Below are positions 35,195-41,159 of a DNA stretch of 46,921 bases, piece by piece. The DNA comes from Candidatus Fibrimonadaceae bacterium. GTDB taxonomy: Bacteria > Fibrobacterota > Fibrobacteria > Fibrobacterales > Fibrobacteraceae. Positions within the stretch are counted from its first letter, which is position 1, and the number at the start of each line of letters is the position of its first letter. The notes beneath the pieces are model-generated. The model had not been told where the DNA came from. It made no database searches and saw only the letters and a list, made by a program, of their open reading frames with translations. The DNA is taken from NCBI GenBank assembly GCA_031286305.1, contig JAITUM010000203.1:1-46921 (forward strand). The letters run 5' to 3'. Position numbers and translations under genes: made by a program.

Positions 35195-35911
35195 CTACTG
35201 TATATAATTTTGCGAATCTAGGAAAAATACATATTCAGGAATAATGCTTTGGTATCTTGCACATTTTATTTGAAATTCTTTTAACTTACCGTTATCTACA
35301 TGTTTCATGCATTCTAAGAATTCAGCTTCTTTTTGTTTGATTGAAAGAAGTGTCCAGCTATATATTTTTTCTGGACTCCAATGAGATAAAGCTTCGAAAA
35401 ATCCTTCTAAATACTTAATAAATTCTACTATTCCTTTTTCTTTTTGGAAATGGTATAACACTGCCCATGTATCAGGATTGTTTTTATAGAAATTTTCTAT
35501 TTCACAGATATAATTTTCTATGAAATTTTTCTTTTTATTTTCATCATGAAAATATGTATCTATAGCGTGTTTTAGTTCTAAATCTGAATCAAAATTTGAT
35601 TTTAATTCTGCTTGTATTCTTTTTCGTTTTGAATCTTCTATAAAAATCATTATGTCTTCTCCAATTATTTTCCAAGCGATTTTAAAATATGTCATTAAAA
35701 GCCATTTGAAAAAATTGCGTATATAAGTAAAATACTTTATAGTTACTATGACAATTATAATACCAGCTATAACGATTGCTATAATTAGTTTGAATTCTAA
35801 AATATTTTCAAGCAAGTTTTTGCTCCAATCAAAATTTATATAACCAATAATGCCTGTAATAGTCGTGACAATAGCGGATAGAACTATTATGGTTTCCTTT
35901 ATTTTTCTCAT
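35195..35911 (-). CDS. Hypothetical membrane protein with two N-terminal helices
   Basis: I do not recognise this family. The 238-residue protein has two hydrophobic segments (IIVLSAIVTTITGIIGYI and LIIAIVIAGIIIVIVTI) and then a charged, helical cytoplasmic part of about 170 residues. GAAGGAATAAT precedes the ATG. It lies downstream of the MACPF lipoprotein gene, separated by leader repeat 1, so the two may form an operon. A deletion remnant of this gene is found at 40640-40740. An accessory or protective role for the MACPF protein is speculation. Confidence 0.6.
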   Translation of the reverse strand: MRKIKETIIVLSAIVTTITGIIGYINFDWSKNLLENILEFKLIIAIVIAGIIIVIVTIKYFTYIRNFFKWLLMTYFKIAWKIIGEDIMIFIEDSKRKRIQAELKSNFDSDLELKHAIDTYFHDENKKKNFIENYICEIENFYKNNPDTWAVLYHFQKEKGIVEFIKYLEGFFEALSHWSPEKIYSWTLLSIKQKEAEFLECMKHVDNGKLKEFQIKCARYQSIIPEYVFFLDSQNYIQ

Positions 35912-35927
35912 ATTATTCCTTCTTTCC

Positions 35928-35990
35928 CTTTTGTTAACCCTGCCAAAACTTGAGAACGCGGTTTTGGCAAGGTTCGCACCACTACGGTGC
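35928..35990 (-). promoter_or_regulatory. Two-hairpin leader element, copy 1
   Basis: On + it reads TTTTGTTAACCC then TGCCAAAAC-N11-GTTTTGGCA then GCACC-ACTAC-GGTGC. The two inverted repeats fill the gap between the MACPF stop and the ribosome-binding site of the 2-TM protein gene. Compared with copy 2, the second stem has changed from GCGCC/GGCGC to GCACC/GGTGC, a paired change that supports a folded RNA. Confidence 0.75.
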
Positions 35991-36004
35991 TATTTATCAA
36001 CAGT

Positions 36005-38719
36005 TTAGTTGCAAGAATCCCAGCTAATGCTTTTAAGCGTTAAAGTTCCTGTTTGAGTTGTAATATAACCATTATAGCCATTCTCAATAGTCGCAAGCGG
36101 TGCTTCGCCTTGTATTTGCATCCCAATGGAATTCTGCTTTGCTCCTGCCAATGTTCTTATAATTCCCCATCCTAAACCTTGCTGAAATTCATCGAAACGG
36201 AATAATCTTTTAGCCATGCTTGTTTGTTTTGGAAGTGGAACTTTAAATTCGTTGTCTTCCGTGAATCCGCCTGTGGCTATTTTCATATAAAAATCACCGC
36301 CACCGGTAAGAGAATACTCCAAGCACACACCTGTATGGGAACCCCAAACATCAGCGGCAATCGCTCCACCTTCTTTCCATGCAAAACCAATTCCTGCATA
36401 AGCGTATTCAAAGCCACTTGGGTCTAATGAGAAATTAGCTCCCCCATCCCATTCTGCAACATCATTCATTGGGCGATATGCATTATCAGTTACATCGCGG
36501 AATAGTATGCTGGAATATCCATCGTTAGCAGTTTGGTCATCGTAACCGTACCATCCACCACCAGTTGAAATTCCAAAGCCCATTGACAAATCCCAAAGCA
36601 ATGAGGGGTTCGTTGAAGTTGTAATATTTCCAGAAGAGACCGTACTTGGTTTATCCTCTTCTTTATAGTATTTGAGTACAATGGTAACTAAACCGTGCCC
36701 ACCTTCTCTTCCATTGTTAATAGAATAACCGCCACTTCCGCCGCCACCTTTTTCCGCTTGTCTAATGCTACCGCTTAAAGGACGCTCTCCGCCCAAGCCG
36801 CCGCCAAAAGTAGTAACAGTTCCAGTATTAGTTATTGATGCTGCTTTTCCTCCAGTACTCAACTTAGATATTTGCCAGTCTCCAGGAGTTCCTGCACTAC
36901 CATTAGCTATTTTTCCATCTCCCATATAGCGAGGAATAGAAGTAGTACCAACTTTATTGGTAGGTAAATCACTATTGCTACCGGTACCACCAGTTCCTCC
37001 TGGTGTTGTAGGAGACACTCCGCCACCCGGAAAACCTCCCTTTGCTAAAATTCTTGCGCCTTTATAAACCACTTTTGAGTCTCCTCCACGGCCTCCGTTA
37101 CCGCCAGAATGTTGACCTGATATTTTTTGGTTAATTGCAGTACCAAATACTCCACCTTTGCCTATAACTATAGAATCTAGAATAACGGGTTGTCCTTTTG
37201 TTAAACCTAAATTACTTAATCTTGCATAAGTTGCGGCTCCACCGCCACCAGCGCCACCAGTTCCTGTATAGCTTACTAAATCACAAAAAAGGAGAAGTGT
37301 ACAATCTTCATAATAAGTCCCATTGCCTCCTTGGCCGCCGCCACCAGCTCCGAGTACGTAAATTTCCATTTCCACATAAGTGCATTCAGGACAACCGCCA
37401 CCAACAGAGTAATTTGTGCCTAAACCGTATCCTGAAGTTGAAGGAGGTATTATAATTTTAGTTTCAAACATTCTTCCTTTTGGGAATTTCATTCCCTCTG
37501 TTTGCACTAGTTGGTTGAATGCGTTTTGCAAGGCCGTTGCTTTGGCGGTTTCACCTGCTGCTGTTGCCAAAGTCCACACGGGTATTAAACTTTGATCAAA
37601 ATTGCCTATGCCTGCAATTTGAATGTTATTTGCATTATTTAATGAACTTATCCAATTGCTGTATGCAGATTTTGTAAGTTGAGCAAATGTAGTTGCAGAT
37701 AAAAGTGTGCCACCATAAGTTTTATAATTAAAACTTGTGCTTGCAGATTCTTCTTCTATCTTTTCTTCTGTTCCTACGCTTACACCACCTGAAACCACTT
37801 TATAACTAGCCTCAATAGCTTTATCAACCTTCTCTCTGCCTGCAAATTTTGTGCCATAGTATGTATAATTTGCTTCCAAATAACCGCCCTTTTTGTACCT
37901 AATAAAAGTATGCGTTCCATATTGGCTAAGAATTTGCTCTGGCGTTTTGCTCTTCAAATCATTAATAAATTCATCGGTTAAATATTGCGATAAATTTTGT
38001 GTGGGCGTGTTTATCCAGTCTTCTTTTTTATAGTTGTAAGACATTAATTGAGCGTAATAAACTTGGTTGTTTACTTCTTCTTGTTTTTCTGTTGCAAATT
38101 TAGCATTAACACCTCCAACAAAGAAATTTGCACCTACATTAAGTTGGTCATTTCTACCTTTGTAAAGCTTTGTTATGCTGCTATCCGTTGTAAGGTAAAA
38201 GTTTCCTTCGGTTATAGGGTCAAATTTTAATACACCTGCTTGGCATAATTTATCTTGGTCTAAAATTGGGTTGGTTTTTTTAACTTCGTCGTTGTTTATG
38301 TATGCACTTCTTATTACATCATACCCCATACCTAAAAGGTGAGATTCACACACTATTTTAGAGCTAGACGAACTAGGAACAGAAGAGCTGCTAGAGGTGC
38401 CGGCTTCACCTGCGGAACTTGAAGAGCCTGCGGAGCCGGTGGTTGAGCTTGATACGCCAACTTTATCTTCAACAACTCCATTAACACAATTTTGATAAGC
38501 AGAATAATAATCTTTTCCTGCGCATTTGCCTATCAACTCACCAGCTTCGCAACGAAAAATATTAGAATCATATTCTTCACCAGCACACAACGAAGAGCCT
38601 GAATTGGAACTCGGTTCTGTGGTAGCATTGTTACTGTCGCTACTGCAAGCGAAAAGTGTGAAAACCATAGCAAACAAAAGGCTTGCCACCACAATAAGTT
38701 TTGAAAATTTGACTTTCAT
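36005..38719 (-). CDS. MACPF-domain lipoprotein with glycine-rich and C-terminal binding-like domains
   Basis: The 904-residue protein has a lipoprotein signal ending at Cys25 (TLFAC), cysteine-containing repeats (residues 40-80) and a poly-Ser linker. A MACPF/perforin domain follows (about 125-430) with the signature QYGTHTF near residue 267 and flanking GGYLEANYTYYG. Next come a Gly-rich region (about 450-680) and a C-terminal domain (about 690-904) with a jelly-roll look. MACPF proteins form membrane pores; Bacteroidales BSAP toxins are secreted antimicrobial members, so an antibacterial or host-directed pore is plausible but unproven. The ORF-track start (38758) lies upstream of the SD; ATG 38719 follows AGGAG and gives a normal signal peptide. 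Confidence 0.85.
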   Translation of the reverse strand: MKVKFSKLIVVASLLFAMVFTLFACSSDSNNATTEPSSNSGSSLCAGEEYDSNIFRCEAGELIGKCAGKDYYSAYQNCVNGVVEDKVGVSSSTTGSAGSSSSAGEAGTSSSSSVPSSSSSKIVCESHLLGMGYDVIRSAYINNDEVKKTNPILDQDKLCQAGVLKFDPITEGNFYLTTDSSITKLYKGRNDQLNVGANFFVGGVNAKFATEKQEEVNNQVYYAQLMSYNYKKEDWINTPTQNLSQYLTDEFINDLKSKTPEQILSQYGTHTFIRYKKGGYLEANYTYYGTKFAGREKVDKAIEASYKVVSGGVSVGTEEKIEEESASTSFNYKTYGGTLLSATTFAQLTKSAYSNWISSLNNANNIQIAGIGNFDQSLIPVWTLATAAGETAKATALQNAFNQLVQTEGMKFPKGRMFETKIIIPPSTSGYGLGTNYSVGGGCPECTYVEMEIYVLGAGGGGQGGNGTYYEDCTLLLFCDLVSYTGTGGAGGGGAATYARLSNLGLTKGQPVILDSIVIGKGGVFGTAINQKISGQHSGGNGGRGGDSKVVYKGARILAKGGFPGGGVSPTTPGGTGGTGSNSDLPTNKVGTTSIPRYMGDGKIANGSAGTPGDWQISKLSTGGKAASITNTGTVTTFGGGLGGERPLSGSIRQAEKGGGGSGGYSINNGREGGHGLVTIVLKYYKEEDKPSTVSSGNITTSTNPSLLWDLSMGFGISTGGGWYGYDDQTANDGYSSILFRDVTDNAYRPMNDVAEWDGGANFSLDPSGFEYAYAGIGFAWKEGGAIAADVWGSHTGVCLEYSLTGGGDFYMKIATGGFTEDNEFKVPLPKQTSMAKRLFRFDEFQQGLGWGIIRTLAGAKQNSIGMQIQGEAPLATIENGYNGYITTQTGTLTLKSISWDSCN

Positions 38720-38740
38720 TGCATTACTCCTATTTTTCCC

Positions 38741-38806
38741 ATTTTGTTGCCACACCAAACCCCTAGGGAGACGAAATTCGGGCAGACGCTCAATGCTATT
38801 TATTGA
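38741..38806 (-). promoter_or_regulatory. Two-hairpin leader element, diverged copy 4
   Basis: The 5' leader of the MACPF gene aligns with copies 1-3: CTCCTATTTTTCCC, TTTTGTT, CCAAAC, and GCTATTTAT near the far end as in copy 1. The first stem is degraded and the second is replaced by TCAAT/ATTGA. I call it a relic or variant of the same element. Confidence 0.5.
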
Positions 38807-38825
38807 ACGATAAGTCTAATTTTAG

Positions 38826-38836
38826 AATATAGTAAA
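38826..38836 (-). promoter_or_regulatory. Candidate promoter of the MACPF gene
   Basis: On the minus strand the motif is TTTACTATATT, identical to those before rpsL and the truncated lipoprotein. It would give an untranslated leader of about 100 nt containing the diverged leader element. Confidence 0.5.
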
Positions 38837-38941
38837 TAAAATTGAGAAAAGCGTGAGGAAACGAAAAATACCACTTGTTTTCGCTTTTTTTTGTTAAATT
38901 TACTGTGTTTATAATAAACATCATTGATTTTTGGAGTTTTT

Positions 38942-39298
38942 ATGTTCAATATTGTGAGTTTTTTAGCTCGGACAGGGCACACGCATGAAAGCTTGGCAAA
39001 AAAAATACAGTGTTCATCTGGCCTAATTGGCATGTACGCCTCTCAAAAATCAGTTCCAAGTTATGAAAAAATTGAGCAACTTCTAAAATTAGGGATGACG
39101 ATAGAAGAAATGTTTGGGCAAGAAACAGCCGAGCAAACGCGTCTTTTTGTGCAAACCGAAGGAGATTTACAAAACGAAGCTAATAGCTTTAAAGATAAAG
39201 TTGGCGAAGCTATTGTAGAATTGCTAAACGGCGGTTTCTTCAAACTAAAACAAAGACCCTCTGCTTCGCAACATTCCGCTCCTTCTCCAAAAACGTAA
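38942..39298 (+). CDS. Small HTH regulator, paralogue 1
   Basis: The 118-residue protein has an N-terminal helix-turn-helix-like region: HESLAKKIQCSSGLIGMYAS fits helices 2 and 3 of an XRE-type fold, followed by SYEKIEQLLKLGMTIEEMFG. It aligns with the protein at 45918 over the first 65 residues, and the C-terminal halves differ. ATG 38942 follows TTGGAGTTTTT. The gene is divergent from the MACPF lipoprotein gene, so it is a likely regulator of that gene; this is inference from position. Confidence 0.65.
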   Translation: MFNIVSFLARTGHTHESLAKKIQCSSGLIGMYASQKSVPSYEKIEQLLKLGMTIEEMFGQETAEQTRLFVQTEGDLQNEANSFKDKVGEAIVELLNGGFFKLKQRPSASQHSAPSPKT

Positions 39299-39414
39299 CT
39301 TTTTCACCACCGTCCCCATCTTCATCATCAAGAATGCTATCGTATTTTTTCGGTTTTTGATTTTACTTGTTTTTATCGAAAAAGGAAAACTTTGCTTTTT
39401 TATCATAGGAAGAA

Positions 39415-39828
39415 TTATATCTCTGCAAAAGGATTCATTATTTTCAGCGAACTCTCTATAACCTGTCCATGCTGCAGATCTTCGGAATATAAAATTGAAC
39501 TATTGCTTTCTAGGGCTGCAGCCAATATGAGGCTATCATAGTAGGATGTCTTATACTTAAAATGCAATTTCAAAGCTAAAAAAGCTAAGTCGGTAGAAGT
39601 TTGAACAACTTCGCAAATATCAATTAAATCATCCAAAAACAATTTTATATCTTTTTCTAAAGTTGGATATTTTTTCGTCAAAACGCTGCATATTTCATTA
39701 ACAACTTGAGCACTAATTACACAATCATATTCTTTTATTATTTTCGCTGCAGCTTGCTTTTTATCAGGACAATCTGTACGACTATAGTATATCAAAATAT
39801 TTGTATCTAAAAAAACTTTACCGTTCAT
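39415..39828 (-). CDS. vapC: PIN-domain ribonuclease toxin (VapC-like)
   Basis: VapC toxins cleave tRNA or rRNA when their antitoxin is lost. The 137-residue protein has the PIN pattern of acidic residues: VFLDTNILIYY (Asp near residue 8), VVNEICSVL (Glu near 45), and YYDSLILAAAL with SEDLQHG (Asp near 98 and 116). Its start overlaps the end of the small upstream gene by 11 nt, typical of toxin-antitoxin operons. It lies between the two surface-protein modules. Confidence 0.88.
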   Translation of the reverse strand: MNGKVFLDTNILIYYSRTDCPDKKQAAAKIIKEYDCVISAQVVNEICSVLTKKYPTLEKDIKLFLDDLIDICEVVQTSTDLAFLALKLHFKYKTSYYDSLILAAALESNSSILYSEDLQHGQVIESSLKIMNPFAEI

Positions 39829-40027
39829 TAATCTCGTCTCTGTTAAATTTAAACCCCGACATATCTATACCTATGCAATGCGGCATTTTTTTGCTCTTTT
39901 TGCTTACATTCAAAGGAATAACTATAATTTCAATCTCTTTTCCAACATATTCGTTTGGAATAAGAGTGTCTATCCTATTTACCTGCGGAATACAGGTAGT
40001 ACGAAATGCTTTTGAGAGTATGTTCAT
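39818..40027 (-). CDS. Putative VapB-like antitoxin
   Basis: The 69-residue protein precedes and overlaps the PIN toxin. The segment VNRIDTLIPNEYVGKEIEIIVIPL resembles the beta-strand start of small antitoxins, and the C-terminus is charged (KFNRDEINER), as expected for the toxin-binding tail. Family assignment beyond this is uncertain. TATATT lies 6 nt before its ATG, suggesting a leaderless transcript. Confidence 0.7.
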   Translation of the reverse strand: MNILSKAFRTTCIPQVNRIDTLIPNEYVGKEIEIIVIPLNVSKKSKKMPHCIGIDMSGFKFNRDEINER

Positions 40028-40036
40028 TCCTTAAAT

Positions 40037-40056
40037 ATAGAAAATAAAATTTCTAT
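40037..40056. promoter_or_regulatory. Inverted repeat between vapB and the lipoprotein gene
   Basis: ATAGAAA and TTTCTAT form a perfect 7-bp inverted repeat with a 6-nt spacer. The arms overlap the -10-like hexamers of both divergent genes (TATATT toward vapB, TATCTT toward the lipoprotein). It could be an antitoxin operator or simply two facing promoters. Confidence 0.45.
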
Positions 40057-40066
40057 CTTATGCGTT

Positions 40067-40639
40067 ATGAAAATTAGTCGTTTTTTGCTTTTAGCTACAA
40101 GCTTTTTGTTTGCTATGATTTTTATCTTTTCATGCTCTTCAGAGGATGCTAACGATGTCAACTCGGGCGGTAGCAACAAATATTGTGTTTATGATTATGA
40201 AGAGACCTGTATCTATGGCTTAGCGCGTTGCCCATACGATGGAGTTTTAATGGATAATTGCCCTTCAGGTTTCAATAAATCGCCTAAGGCCTGCCATACT
40301 TCTAATGGCAACTCTAATTATTGCGATCCAATTCTTCCAAACATGACCCACGACAACATGTACATAACCAGCGAAAACGAGTGCCGTTCTTCTCGCAAGG
40401 GTAATGTTATGAGCATGGAGCAATGCTTAAAAAAGTATTATTATGATGAGTATTATGAAAACGACAGCCCTTCCAGCAGTAGCGGTGGTTCAACTAAATA
40501 TTGTTACAAAAAAGATTGTACTAGAATCGGCGGTTGCCCTTATATGACTAGCGAATCAGTTTGCACAAGCGAAGGCGGCACCGTTGTAAACCTATCTCAG
40601 TGCGAAGAATTTGATGCCCATGTTTATAATTGTTATTAA
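40067..40639 (+). CDS. Cysteine-rich lipoprotein
   Basis: I do not recognise a named family. The 190-residue protein has a lipoprotein signal with Cys23 in the lipobox (IFSC), followed by two similar cysteine-rich modules (KYCVYDYEETCIYGLARCPYD and KYCYKKDCTRIGGCPY) separated by a Ser-rich linker, about 16 cysteines in all. Periplasmic or surface location is expected. The last 31 codons are duplicated at 35099-35191. TATCTT 7 nt before the ATG suggests a leaderless start. Confidence 0.7.
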   Translation: MKISRFLLLATSFLFAMIFIFSCSSEDANDVNSGGSNKYCVYDYEETCIYGLARCPYDGVLMDNCPSGFNKSPKACHTSNGNSNYCDPILPNMTHDNMYITSENECRSSRKGNVMSMEQCLKKYYYDEYYENDSPSSSSGGSTKYCYKKDCTRIGGCPYMTSESVCTSEGGTVVNLSQCEEFDAHVYNCY

Positions 40640-40740
40640 GCTACTTTATAAAATTTTTTGGATCTAGGAAAAATACTTTACAGTTGCTATGATAATTATA
40701 ATACCAGCCGTAATAACTGCTATAATTAGTTTAAATTTTA
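40640..40740 (-). pseudogene. Deletion remnant of the 2-TM membrane protein gene
   Basis: This stretch matches 35192-35230 and then 35736-35800, skipping about 505 nt. In the full copy the skipped part is bounded by AAAATAC at 35224-35230 and 35729-35735; in the remnant only one AAAATAC is left. That is the expected outcome of a deletion between short direct repeats. The remnant ends at the stop of the next minus-strand gene. Confidence 0.8.
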
Positions 40741-41058
40741 CTCACAAGTTTCTGCTTTATTTGCATTGACTAAAACCGCTCCTATTTTTAAACTAAAATA
40801 CTCTTCGTTAGTTGGGTGGTTACAGCTTCTGCATAATGGAACAAGCCATTCATACATGCCTTCTTCAGAGCGAAATACATGAGCAGCCTGTTCTGCAGGA
40901 TTTGAACAACCAAGTAATGAACATTTTTGCAAAGAAAGATTTTTGTTGCTAAAAAATTCCCAATGGTTTTTCCAACTTCCGCATTTGCAATTGCTTCTAG
41001 AGCTTGTGTTCCCTTTGTTTTTCCAACCGTTTTGATTTGTTACTGTAATAGTATACAT
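40738..41058 (-). CDS. Small zinc-ribbon / HNH-like protein
   Basis: The 106-residue protein has an N-terminal beta segment (YTITVTNQNGWKNKGN) and a cysteine cluster CKCG...CSLLGC...AAHVF...CRSCN, like zinc-binding HNH-type modules. The full catalytic His-Asn-His set is not evident, so nuclease activity is uncertain. The ORF-track start at 41145 would translate the leader repeat; ATG 41058 is preceded by AGGAGTTGGAGT and is preferred. It is downstream of the GLUG protein gene. Confidence 0.6.
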   Translation of the reverse strand: MYTITVTNQNGWKNKGNTSSRSNCKCGSWKNHWEFFSNKNLSLQKCSLLGCSNPAEQAAHVFRSEEGMYEWLVPLCRSCNHPTNEEYFSLKIGAVLVNANKAETCE

Positions 41059-41080
41059 ACTCCAACTCCTATTTTCCCGC

Positions 41081-41143
41081 TTTTGTTCAACCCAGCCAAA
41101 ACTTGGGAACACGGTTTTGGCAAAGTTCGCGCCACTGTGGCGC
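41081..41143 (-). promoter_or_regulatory. Two-hairpin leader element, copy 2
   Basis: On + it reads TTTTGTTCAACCC, then GCCAAAAC-N11-GTTTTGGC, then GCGCCAC-T-GTGGCGC. Both stems are perfect. It fills the gap between the GLUG gene stop and the ribosome-binding site of the zinc-ribbon gene. Confidence 0.8.
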
Positions 41144-41159
41144 ATTTGATTATAATAAA

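Noticed and set aside
41059-41145. N-terminal extension of the zinc-ribbon ORF
   Set aside because: It translates the two-hairpin leader; the ATG at 41058 has a good SD.
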